Source: Baylisascaris procyonis
Taxonomy: Eukaryota > Nematoda > Chromadorea > Rhabditida > Ascarididae
Assembly: GCA_037389465.1 (NCBI GenBank)
Contig: JAZARR010000170.1
Coordinates: 1-64,000 of the forward strand
Reading direction: 5' to 3'
Length of the DNA stretch: 64,000 bases
A program made the position numbers and the translations under genes. Under the pieces are notes generated by a model. It had not been told where the DNA came from. It searched no databases and worked only from the letters and a program-made list of their open reading frames with translations. This document shows positions 22,401 to 33,800 of the stretch, piece after piece (position 1 is the stretch's first letter; each line of letters opens with the position of its first letter).

Positions 22401-25400
22401 GGCTTAGGCTTAGGCTTAGGCTTAGGCTTAGGCTTAGGCTTAGGCTTAGGCTTAGGCTTAGGCTTAGGCTTAGGCTTAGGCTTAGGCTTAGGCTTAGGCT
22501 TAGGCTTAGGCTTAGGCTTAGGCTTAGGCTTAGGCTTAGGCTTAGGCTTAGGCTTAGGCTTAGGCTTAGGCTTAGGCTTAGGCTTAGGCTTAGGCTTAGG
22601 CTTAGGCTTAGGCTTAGGCTTAGGCTTAGGCTTAGGCTTAGGCTTAGGCTTAGGCTTAGGCTTAGGCTTAGGCTTAGGCTTAGGCTTAGGCTTAGGCTTA
22701 GGCTTAGGCTTAGGCTTAGGCTTAGGCTTAGGCTTAGGCTTAGGCTTAGGCTTAGGCTTAGGCTTAGGCTTAGGCTTAGGCTTAGGCTTAGGCTTAGGCT
22801 TAGGCTTAGGCTTAGGCTTAGGCTTAGGCTTAGGCTTAGGCTTAGGCTTAGGCTTAGGCTTAGGCTTAGGCTTAGGCTTAGGCTTAGGCTTAGGCTTAGG
22901 CTTAGGCTTAGGCTTAGGCTTAGGCTTAGGCTTAGGCTTAGGCTTAGGCTTAGGCTTAGGCTTAGGCTTAGGCTTAGGCTTAGGCTTAGGCTTAGGCTTA
23001 GGCTTAGGCTTAGGCTTAGGCTTAGGCTTAGGCTTAGGCTTAGGCTTAGGCTTAGGCTTGCTTAGGCTTAGGCTTAGGCTTAGGCTTAGGCTTAGGCTTA
23101 GGCTTAGGCTTAGGCTTAGGCTTAGGCTTAGGCTTAGGCTTAGGCTTAGGCTTAGGCTTAGGCTTAGGCTTAGGCTTAGGCTTAGGCTTAGGCTTAGGCT
23201 TAGGCTTAGGCTTAGGCTTAGGCTTAGGCTTAGGCTTAGGCTTAGGCTTAGGCTTAGGCTTAGGCTTAGGCTTAGGCTTAGGCTTAGGCTTAGGCTTAGG
23301 CTTAGGCTTAGGCTTAGGCTTAGGCTTAGGCTTAGGCTTAGGCTTAGGCTTAGGCTTAGGCTTAGGCTTAGGCTTAGGCTTAGGCTTAGGCTTAGGCTTA
23401 GGCTTAGGCTTAGGCTTAGGCTTAGGCTTAGGCTTAGGCTTAGGCTTAGGCTTAGGCTTAGGCTTAGGCTTAGGCTTAGGCTTAGGCTTAGGCTTAGGCT
23501 TAGGCTTAGGCTTAGGCTTAGGCTTAGGCTTAGGCTTAGGCTTAGGCTTAGGCTTAGGCTTAGGCTTAGGCTTAGGCTGCTTAGGCTTAGGCTTAGGCTT
23601 AGGCTTAGGCTTAGGCTTAGGCTTAGGCTTAGGCTTAGGCTTAGGCTTAGGCTTAGGCTTAGGCTTAGGCTTAGGCTTAGGCTTAGGCTTAGGCTTAGGC
23701 TTAGGCTTAGGCTTAGGCTTAGGCTTAGGCTTAGGCTTAGGCTTAGGCTTAGGCTTAGGCTTAGGCTTAGGCTTAGGCTTAGGCTTAGGCTTAGGCTTAG
23801 GCTTAGGCTTAGGCTTAGGCTTAGGCTTAGGCTTAGGCTTAGGCTTAGGCTTAGGCTTAGGCTTAGGCTTAGGCTTAGGCTTAGGCTTAGGCTTAGGCTT
23901 AGGCTTAGGCTTAGGCTTAGGCTTAGGCTTAGGCTTAGGCTTAGGCTTAGGCTTAGGCTTAGGCTTAGGCTTAGGCTTAGGCTTAGGCTTAGGCTTAGGC
24001 TTAGGCTTAGGCTTAGGCTTAGGCTTAGGCTTAGGCTTAGGCTTAGGCTTAGGCTTAGGCTTAGGCTTAGGCTTAGGCTTAGGCTTAGGCTTAGGCTTAG
24101 GCTTAGGCTTAGGCTTAGGCTTAGGCTTAGGCTTAGGCTTAGGCTTAGGCTTAGGCTTAGGCTTAGGCTTAGGCTTAGGCTTAGGCTTAGGCTTAGGCTT
24201 AGGCTTAGGCTTAGGCTTAGGCTTAGGCTTAGGCTTAGGCTTAGGCTTAGGCTTAGGCTTAGGCTTAGGCTTAGGCTTAGGCTTAGGCTTAGGCTTAGGC
24301 TTAGGCTTAGGCTTAGGCTTAGGCTTAGGCTTAGGCTTAGGCTTAGGCTTAGGCTTAGGCTTAGGCTTAGGCTTAGGCTTAGGCTTAGGCTTAGGCTTAG
24401 GCTTAGGCTTAGGCTTAGGCTTAGGCTTAGGCTTAGGCTTAGGCTTAGGCTTAGGCTTAGGCTTAGGCTTAGGCTTAGGCTTAGGCTTAGGCTTAGGCTT
24501 AGGCTTAGGCTTAGGCTTAGGCTTAGGCTTAGGCTTAGGCTTAGGCTTAGGCTTAGGCTTAGGCTTAGGCTTAGGCTTAGGCTTAGGCTTAGGCTTAGGC
24601 TTAGGCTTAGGCTTAGGCTTAGGCTTAGGCTTAGGCTTAGGCTTAGGCTTAGGCTTAGGCTTAGGCTTAGGCTTAGGCTTAGGCTTAGGCTTAGGCTTAG
24701 GCTTAGGCTTAGGCTTAGGCTTAGGCTTAGGCCGCTTAGGCTTAGGCTTAGGCTTAGGCTTAGGCTTAGGCTTAGGCTTAGGCTTAGGCTTAGGCTTAGG
24801 CTTAGGCTTAGGCTTAGGCTTAGGCTTAGGCTTTAGGCTTAGGCTTAGGCTTAGGCTTAGGCTTAGGCTTAGGCTTAGGCTTAGGCTTAGGCTTAGGCTT
24901 AGGCTTAGGCTTAGGCTTAGGCTTAGGCTTAGGCTTAGGCTTAGGCTTAGGCTTAGGCTTAGGCTTAGGCTTAGGCTTAGGCTTAGGCTTAGGCTTAGGC
25001 TTAGGCTTAGGCTTAGGCTTAGGCTTAGGCTTAGGCTTAGGCTTAGGCTTAGGCTTAGGCTTAGGCTTAGGCTTAGGCTTAGGCTTAGGCTTAGGCTTAG
25101 GCTTAGGCTTAGGCTTAGGCTTAGGCTTAGGCTTAGGCTTAGGCTTAGGCTTAGGCTTAGGCTTAGGCTTAGGCTTAGGCTTAGGCTTAGGCTTAGGCTT
25201 AGGCTTAGGCTTAGGCTTAGGCTTAGGCTTAGGCTTAGGCTTAGGCTTAGGCTTAGGCTTAGGCTTAGGCTTAGGCTTAGGCTTAGGCTTAGGCTTAGGC
25301 TTAGGCTTAGGCTTAGGCTTAGGCTTAGGCTTAGGCTTAGGCTTAGGCTTAGGCTTAGGCTTAGGCTTAGGCTTAGGCTTAGGCTTAGGCTTAGGCTTAG

Positions 25401-27704
25401 GCTTAGGCTTAGGCTTAGGCTTAGGCTTAGGCTTAGCTTAGGCTTAGGCTTAGGCTTAGGCTTAGGCTTAGGCTTAGGCTTAGGCTTAGGCTTAGGCTTA
25501 GGCTTAGGCTTAGGCTTAGGCTTAGGCTTAGGCTTAGGCTTAGGCTTAGGCTTAGGCTTAGGCTTAGGCTTAGGCTTAGGCTTAGGCTTAGGCTTAGGCT
25601 TAGGCTTAGGCTTAGGCTTAGGCTTAGGCTTAGGCTTAGGCTTAGGCTTAGGCTTAGGCTTAGGCTTGCTTAGGCTTAGGCTTAGGCTTAGGCTTAGGCT
25701 TAGGCTTAGGCTTAGGCTTAGGCTTAGGCTTAGGCTTAGGCTTAGGCTTAGGCTTAGGCTTAGGCTTAGGCTTAGGCTTAGGCTTAGGCTTAGGCTTAGG
25801 CTTAGGCTTAGGCTTAGGCTTAGGCTTAGGCTTAGGCTTAGGCTTAGGCTTAGGCTTAGGCTTAGGCTTAGGCTTAGGCTTAGGCTTAGGCGGCTTAGGC
25901 TTAGGCTTAGGCTTAGGCTTAGGCTTAGGCTTAGGCTTAGGCTTAGGCTTAGGCTTAGGCTTAGGCTTAGGCTTAGGCTTAGGCTTAGGCTTAGGCTTAG
26001 GCTTAGGCTTAGGCTTAGGCTTAGGCTTAGGCTTAGGCTTAGGCTTAGGCTTAGGCTTAGGCTTAGGCTTAGGCTTAGGCTTAGGCTTAGGCTTAGGCTT
26101 AGGCTTAGGCTTAGGCTTAGGCTTAGGCTTAGGCTTAGGCTTAGGCTTAGGCTTAGGCTTAGGCTTAGGCTTAGGCTTAGGCTTAGGCTTAGGCTTAGGC
26201 TTAGGCTTAGGCTTAGGCTTAGGCTTAGGCTTGTTAGGCTTAGGCTTAGGCTTAGGCTTAGGCTTAGGCTTAGGCTTAGGCTTAGGCTTAGGCTTAGGCT
26301 TAGGCTTAGGCTTAGGCTTAGGCTTAGGCTTAGGCTTAGGCTTAGGCTTAGGCTTAGGCTTAGGCTTAGGCTTAGGCTTAGGCTTAGGCTTAGGCTTAGG
26401 CTTAGGCTTAGGCTTAGGCTTAGGCTTAGGCTTAGGCTTAGGCTTAGGCTTGCTTAGGCTTAGGCTTAGGCTTAGGCTTAGGCTTAGGCTTAGGCTTAGG
26501 CTTAGGCTTAGGCTTAGGCTTAGGCTTAGGCTTAGGCTTAGGCTTAGGCTTAGGCTTAGGCTTAGGCTTAGGCTTAGGCTTAGGCTTAGGCTTAGGCTTA
26601 GGCTTAGGCTTAGGCTTAGGCTTAGGCTTAGGCTTAGGCTTAGGCTTAGGCTTAGGCTTAGGCTTAGGCTTAGGCTTAGGCTTAGGCTTAGGCTTAGGCT
26701 TAGGCTTAGGCTTAGGCTTAGGCTTAGGCTTAGGCTTAGGCTTAGGCTTAGGCTTAGGCTTAGGCTTAGGCTTAGGCTTAGGCTTAGGCTTAGGCTTAGG
26801 CTTAGGCTTAGGCTTAGGCTTAGGCTTAGGCTTAGGCTTAGGCTTAGGCTTAGGCTTAGGCTTAGGCTTAGGCTTAGGCTTAGGCTTAGGCTTAGGCTTA
26901 GGCTTAGGCTTAGGCTTAGGCTTAGGCTTAGGCTTAGGCTTAGGCTTAGGCTTAGGCTTAGGCTTAGGCTTAGGCTTAGGCTTAGGCTTAGGCTTAGGCT
27001 TAGGCTTAGGCTTAGGCTTAGGCTTAGGCTTAGGCTTAGGCTTAGGCTTAGGCTTAGGCTTAGGCTTAGGCTTAGGGCCTTAGGCTTATTAGGCTTAGGC
27101 TTAGGCTTAGGCTTAGGCTTAGGCTTAGGCTTAGGCTTAGGCTTAGGCTTAGGCTTAGGCTTAGGCTTAGGCTTAGGCTTAGGCTTAGGCTTAGGCTTAG
27201 GCTTAGGCTTAGGCTAGGCTTAGGCTTAGGCTTAGGCTTAGGCTTAGGCTTAGGCTTAGGCTTAGGCTTAGGCTTAGGCTTAGGCTTAGGCTTAGGCTTA
27301 GGCTTAGGCTTAGGCTTAGGCTTAGGCTTAGGCTTAGGCTTAGGCTTAGGCTTAGGCTTAGGCTTAGGCTTAGGCTTAGGCTTAGGCTTAGGCTTAGGCT
27401 TAGGCTTAGGCTTAGGCTTAGGCTTAGGCTTAGGCTTAGGCTTAGGCTTAGGCTAGGCTTAGGCTTAGGCTTAGGCTTAGGCTTAGGCTTAGGCTTAGGC
27501 TTAGGCTTAGGCTTAGGCTTAGGCTTAGGCTTAGGCTTAGGCTTAGGCTTAGGCTTAGGCTTAGGCTTAGGCTTAGGCTTAGGCTTAGGCTTAGGCTTAG
27601 GCTTAGGCTTAGGCTTAGGCTTAGGCTTAGGCTTAGGCTTAGGCTTAGGCTTAGGCTTAGGCTTAGGCTTAGGCTTAGGCTTAGGCTTAGGCTTAGGCTT
27701 AGGC
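13449..27704 (+). repeat. Telomere array (TTAGGC)n, left, reading toward the junction
   Basis: About 14.26 kb, near 2,370 hexamers. The first 4.2 kb is perfect; the first phase break is at about 17646 (TTAGCTTAGG). Single-base changes follow near 18476, 19614, 19681 and 20262. From 23.05 kb on breaks become frequent: about 23059, 23579, 24732, 24832, 25436, 25667, 25891, 26233, 26451, 27075, 27089, 27214 and 27453. Telomerase-made repeats at the tip should be the cleanest, so this distal clustering is odd and suggests low sequence accuracy near the join. Long Leu-Gly and Arg-Leu frames here are translations of the hexamer. Confidence 0.98.
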
Positions 27705-27867
27705 TAAGCCTAAGCCTAAGCCTTAGCCTAAGCCTAAGCCTAAGCCTAAGCCTAAGCCTGGCTTAGGCTTAGGCTTAGGCTTAGGCTTAGGCTTAGGCTT
27801 AGGCTTAGGCTTAGGCTTAGGCTTAGGCTTAGGCTTAGGCTTAGGCTTAGGCTTAGGCTTAGGCTTA
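27705..27867. other. Telomere-telomere junction with three orientation flips
   Basis: The TTAGGC orientation changes to GCCTAA at about 27705, reverts to TTAGGC at about 27759, and changes finally to GCCTAA at about 27868. No non-telomeric filler base block is present; the only variants are single-base, for example CCTTAGCC near 27724. The short (about 55-base) inverted island and the following 107-base reversion are not what a simple head-to-head ligation would give. They fit either repeated template switching or an inaccurate consensus over a fold-back. Confidence 0.9.
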
Positions 27868-30800
27868 GCCTAAGCCTAAGCCTAAGCCTAAGCCTAAGCC
27901 TAAGCCTAAGCCTAAGCCTAAGCCTAAGCCTAAGCCTAAGCCTAAGCCTAAGCCTAAGCCTAAGCCTAAGCCTAAGCCTAAGCCTAAGCCTAAGCCTAAG
28001 CCTAAGCCTAAGCCTAAGCCTAAGCCTAAGCCTAAGCCTAAGCCTAAGCCTAAGCCTAAGCCTAAGCCTAAGCCTAAGCCTAAGCCTAAGCCTAAGCCTA
28101 AGCCTAAGCCTAAGCCTAAGCCTAAGCCTAAGCCTAAGCCTAAGCCTAAGCCTAAGCCTAAGCCTAAGCCTAAGCCTAAGCCTAAGCCTAAGCCTAAGCC
28201 TAAGCCTAAGCCTAAGCCTAAGCCTAAGCCTAAGCCTAAGCCTAAGCCTAAGCCTAAGCCTAGCCTAAGCCTAAGCCTAAGCCTAAGCCTAAGCCTAAGC
28301 CTAAGCCTAAGCCTAAGGCCTAAGCCTAAGCCTAAGCCTAAGCCTAAGCCTAAGCCTAAGCCTAAGCCTAGCCTAAGCCTAAGCCTAAGCCTAAGCCTAA
28401 GCCTAAGCCTAAGCCTAAGCCTAAGCCTAAGCCTAAGCCTAAGCCTAAGCCTAAGCCTAAGCCTAAGCCTAAGCCTAAGCCTAAGCCTAAGCCTAAGCCT
28501 AAGCCTAAGCCTAAGCCTAAGCCTAAGCCTAAGCCTAAGCCTAAGCCTAAGCCTAAGCCTAAGCCTAAGCCTAAGCCTAAGCCTAAGCCTAAGCCTAAGC
28601 CTAAGCCTAAGCCTAAGCCTAAGCCTAAGCCTAAGCCTAAGCCTAAGCCTAAGCCTAAGCCTAAGCCTAAGCCTAAGCCTAAGCCTAAGCCTAAGCCTAA
28701 GCCTAAGCCTAAGCCTAAGCCTAAGCCTAAGCCTAAGCCTAAGCCTAAGCCTAAGCCTAAGCCTAAGCCTAAGCCTAAGCCTAAGCCTAAGCCTAAGCCT
28801 AAGCCTAAGCCTAAGCCTAAGCCTAAGCCTAAGCCTAAGCCTAAGCCTAAGCCTAAGCCTAAGCCTAAGCCTAAGCCTAAGCCTAAGCCTAAGCCTAAGC
28901 CTAAGCCTAAGCCTAAGCCTAAGCCTAAGCCTAAGCCTAAGCCTAAGCCTAAGCCTAAGCCTAAGCCTAAGCCTAAGCCTAAGCCTAAGCCTAAGCCTAA
29001 GCCTAAGCCTAAGCCTAAGCCTAAGCCTAAGCCTAAGCCTAAGCCTAAGCCTAAGCCTAAGCCTAAGCCTAAGCCTAAGCCTAAGCCTAAGCCTAAGCCT
29101 AAGCCTAAGCCTAAGCCTAAGCCTAAGCCTAAGCCTAAGCCTAAGCCTAAGCCTAAGCCTAAGCCTAAGCCTAAGCCTAAGCCTAAGCCTAAGCCTAAGC
29201 CTAAGCCTAAGCCTAAGCCTAAGCCTAAGCCTAAGCCTAAGCCTAAGCCTAAGCCTAAGCCTAAGCCTAAGCCTAAGCCTAAGCCTAAGCCTAAGCCTAA
29301 GCCTAAGCCTAAGCCTAAGCCTAAGCCTAAGCCTAAGCCTAAGCCTAAGCCTAAGCCTAAGCCTAAGCCTAAGCCTAAGCCTAAGCCTAAGCCTAAGCCT
29401 AAGCCTAAGCCTAAGCCTAAGCCTAAGCCTAAGCCTAAGCCTAAGCCTAAGCCTAAGCCTAAGCCTAAGCCTAAGCCTAAGCCTAAGCCTAAGCCTAAGC
29501 CTAAGCCTAAGCCTAAGCCTAAGCCTAAGCCTAAGCCTAAGCCTAAGCCTAAGCCTAAGCCTAAGCCTAAGCCTAAGCCTAAGCCTAAGCCTAAGCCTAA
29601 GCCTAAGCCTAAGCCTAAGCCTAAGCCTAAGCCTAAGCCTAAGCCTAAGCCTAAGCCTAAGCCTAAGCCTAAGCCTAAGCCTAAGCCTAAGCCTAAGCCT
29701 AAGCCTAAGCCTAAGCCTAAGCCTAAGCCTAAGCCTAAGCCTAAGCCTAAGCCTAAGCCTAAGCCTAAGCCTAAGCCTAAGCCTAAGCCTAAGCCTAAGC
29801 CTAAGCCTAAGCCTAAGCCTAAGCCTAAGCCTAAGCCTAAGCCTAAGCCTAAGCCTAAGCCTAAGCCTAAGCCTAAGCCTAAGCCTAAGCCTAAGCCTAA
29901 GCCTAAGCCTAAGCCTAAGCCTAAGCCTAAGCCTAAGCCTAAGCCTAAGCCTAAGCCTAAGCCTAAGCCTAAGCCTAAGCCTAAGCCTAAGCCTAAGCCT
30001 AAGCCTAAGCCTAAGCCTAAGCCTAAGCCTAAGCCTAAGCCTAAGCCTAAGCCTAAGCCTAAGCCTAAGCCTAAGCCTAAGCCTAAGCCTAAGCCTAAGC
30101 CTAAGCCTAAGCCTAAGCCTAAGCCTAAGCCTAAGCCTAAGCCTAAGCCTAAGCCTAAGCCTAAGCCTAAGCCTAAGCCTAAGCCTAAGCCTAAGCCTAA
30201 GCCTAAGCCTAAGCCTAAGCCTAAGCCTAAGCCTAAGCCTAAGCCTAAGCCTAAGCCTAAGCCTAAGCCTAAGCCTAAGCCTAAGCCTAAGCCTAAGCCT
30301 AAGCCTAAGCCTAAGCCTAAGCCTAAGCCTAAGCCTAAGCCTAAGCCTAAGCCTAAGCCTAAGCCTAAGCCTAAGCCTAAGCCTAAGCCTAAGCCTAAGC
30401 CTAAGCCTAAGCCTAAGCCTAAGCCTAAGCCTAAGCCTAAGCCTAAGCCTAAGCCTAAGCCTAAGCCTAAGCCTAAGCCTAAGCCTAAGCCTAAGCCTAA
30501 GCCTAAGCCTAAGCCTAAGCCTAAGCCTAAGCCTAAGCCTAAGCCTAAGCCTAAGCCTAAGCCTAAGCCTAAGCCTAAGCCTAAGCCTAAGCCTAAGCCT
30601 AAGCCTAAGCCTAAGCCTAAGCCTAAGCCTAAGCCTAAGCCTAAGCCTAAGCCTAAGCCTAAGCCTAAGCCTAAGCCTAAGCCTAAGCCTAAGCCTAAGC
30701 CTAAGCCTAAGCCTAAGCCTAAGCCTAAGCCTAAGCCTAAGCCTAAGCCTAAGCCTAAGCCTAAGCCTAAGCCTAAGCCTAAGCCTAAGCCTAAGCCTAA

Positions 30801-33800
30801 GCCTAAGCCTAAGCCTAAGCCTAAGCCTAAGCCTAAGCCTAAGCCTAAGCCTAAGCCTAAGCCTAAGCCTAAGCCTAAGCCTAAGCCTAAGCCTAAGCCT
30901 AAGCCTAAGCCTAAGCCTAAGCCTAAGCCTAAGCCTAAGCCTAAGCCTAAGCCTAAGCCTAAGCCTAAGCCTAAGCCTAAGCCTAAGCCTAAGCCTAAGC
31001 CTAAGCCTAAGCCTAAGCCTAAGCCTAAGCCTAAGCCTAAGCCTAAGCCTAAGCCTAAGCCTAAGCCTAAGCCTAAGCCTAAGCCTAAGCCTAAGCCTAA
31101 GCCTAAGCCTAAGCCTAAGCCTAAGCCTAAGCCTAAGCCTAAGCCTAAGCCTAAGCCTAAGCCTAAGCCTAAGCCTAAGCCTAAGCCTAAGCCTAAGCCT
31201 AAGCCTAAGCCTAAGCCTAAGCCTAAGCCTAAGCCTAAGCCTAAGCCTAAGCCTAAGCCTAAGCCTAAGCCTAAGCCTAAGCCTAAGCCTAAGCCTAAGC
31301 CTAAGCCTAAGCCTAAGCCTAAGCCTAAGCCTAAGCCTAAGCCTAAGCCTAAGCCTAAGCCTAAGCCTAAGCCTAAGCCTAAGCCTAAGCCTAAGCCTAA
31401 GCCTAAGCCTAAGCCTAAGCCTAAGCCTAAGCCTAAGCCTAAGCCTAAGCCTAAGCCTAAGCCTAAGCCTAAGCCTAAGCCTAAGCCTAAGCCTAAGCCT
31501 AAGCCTAAGCCTAAGCCTAAGCCTAAGCCTAAGCCTAAGCCTAAGCCTAAGCCTAAGCCTAAGCCTAAGCCTAAGCCTAAGCCTAAGCCTAAGCCTAAGC
31601 CTAAGCCTAAGCCTAAGCCTAAGCCTAAGCCTAAGCCTAAGCCTAAGCCTAAGCCTAAGCCTAAGCCTAAGCCTAAGCCTAAGCCTAAGCCTAAGCCTAA
31701 GCCTAAGCCTAAGCCTAAGCCTAAGCCTAAGCCTAAGCCTAAGCCTAAGCCTAAGCCTAAGCCTAAGCCTAAGCCTAAGCCTAAGCCTAAGCCTAAGCCT
31801 AAGCCTAAGCCTAAGCCTAAGCCTAAGCCTAAGCCTAAGCCTAAGCCTAAGCCTAAGCCTAAGCCTAAGCCTAAGCCTAAGCCTAAGCCTAAGCCTAAGC
31901 CTAAGCCTAAGCCTAAGCCTAAGCCTAAGCCTAAGCCTAAGCCTAAGCCTAAGCCTAAGCCTAAGCCTAAGCCTAAGCCTAAGCCTAAGCCTAAGCCTAA
32001 GCCTAAGCCTAAGCCTAAGCCTAAGCCTAAGCCTAAGCCTAAGCCTAAGCCTAAGCCTAAGCCTAAGCCTAAGCCTAAGCCTAAGCCTAAGCCTAAGCCT
32101 AAGCCTAAGCCTAAGCCTAAGCCTAAGCCTAAGCCTAAGCCTAAGCCTAAGCCTAAGCCTAAGCCTAAGCCTAAGCCTAAGCCTAAGCCTAAGCCTAAGC
32201 CTAAGCCTAAGCCTAAGCCTAAGCCTAAGCCTAAGCCTAAGCCTAAGCCTAAGCCTAAGCCTAAGCCTAAGCCTAAGCCTAAGCCTAAGCCTAAGCCTAA
32301 GCCTAAGCCTAAGCCTAAGCCTAAGCCTAAGCCTAAGCCTAAGCCTAAGCCTAAGCCTAAGCCTAAGCCTAAGCCTAAGCCTAAGCCTAAGCCTAAGCCT
32401 AAGCCTAAGCCTAAGCCTAAGCCTAAGCCTAAGCCTAAGCCTAAGCCTAAGCCTAAGCCTAAGCCTAAGCCTAAGCCTAAGCCTAAGCCTAAGCCTAAGC
32501 CTAAGCCTAAGCCTAAGCCTAAGCCTAAGCCTAAGCCTAAGCCTAAGCCTAAGCCTAAGCCTAAGCCTAAGCCTAAGCCTAAGCCTAAGCCTAAGCCTAA
32601 GCCTAAGCCTAAGCCTAAGCCTAAGCCTAAGCCTAAGCCTAAGCCTAAGCCTAAGCCTAAGCCTAAGCCTAAGCCTAAGCCTAAGCCTAAGCCTAAGCCT
32701 AAGCCTAAGCCTAAGCCTAAGCCTAAGCCTAAGCCTAAGCCTAAGCCTAAGCCTAAGCCTAAGCCTAAGCCTAAGCCTAAGCCTAAGCCTAAGCCTAAGC
32801 CTAAGCCTAAGCCTAAGCCTAAGCCTAAGCCTAAGCCTAAGCCTAAGCCTAAGCCTAAGCCTAAGCCTAAGCCTAAGCCTAAGCCTAAGCCTAAGCCTAA
32901 GCCTAAGCCTAAGCCTAAGCCTAAGCCTAAGCCTAAGCCTAAGCCTAAGCCTAAGCCTAAGCCTAAGCCTAAGCCTAAGCCTAAGCCTAAGCCTAAGCCT
33001 AAGCCTAAGCCTAAGCCTAAGCCTAAGCCTAAGCCTAAGCCTAAGCCTAAGCCTAAGCCTAAGCCTAAGCCTAAGCCTAAGCCTAAGCCTAAGCCTAAGC
33101 CTAAGCCTAAGCCTAAGCCTAAGCCTAAGCCTAAGCCTAAGCCTAAGCCTAAGCCTAAGCCTAAGCCTAAGCCTAAGCCTAAGCCTAAGCCTAAGCCTAA
33201 GCCTAAGCCTAAGCCTAAGCCTAAGCCTAAGCCTAAGCCTAAGCCTAAGCCTAAGCCTAAGCCTAAGCCTAAGCCTAAGCCTAAGCCTAAGCCTAAGCCT
33301 AAGCCTAAGCCTAAGCCTAAGCCTAAGCCTAAGCCTAAGCCTAAGCCTAAGCCTAAGCCTAAGCCTAAGCCTAAGCCTAAGCCTAAGCCTAAGCCTAAGC
33401 CTAAGCCTAAGCCTAAGCCTAAGCCTAAGCCTAAGCCTAAGCCTAAGCCTAAGCCTAAGCCTAAGCCTAAGCCTAAGCCTAAGCCTAAGCCTAAGCCTAA
33501 GCCTAAGCCTAAGCCTAAGCCTAAGCCTAAGCCTAAGCCTAAGCCTAAGCCTAAGCCTAAGCCTAAGCCTAAGCCTAAGCCTAAGCCTAAGCCTAAGCCT
33601 AAGCCTAAGCCTAAGCCTAAGCCTAAGCCTAAGCCTAAGCCTAAGCCTAAGCCTAAGCCTAAGCCTAAGCCTAAGCCTAAGCCTAAGCCTAAGCCTAAGC
33701 CTAAGCCTAAGCCTAAGCCTAAGCCTAAGCCTAAGCCTAAGCCTAAGCCTAAGCCTAAGCCTAAGCCTAAGCCTAAGCCTAAGCCTAAGCCTAAGCCTAA

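Noticed and set aside
23058..27217. Arg-Leu and Leu-Gly repeat frames
   Set aside because: Other stop-free frames of the hexamer array; their starts and switches are the phase breaks.
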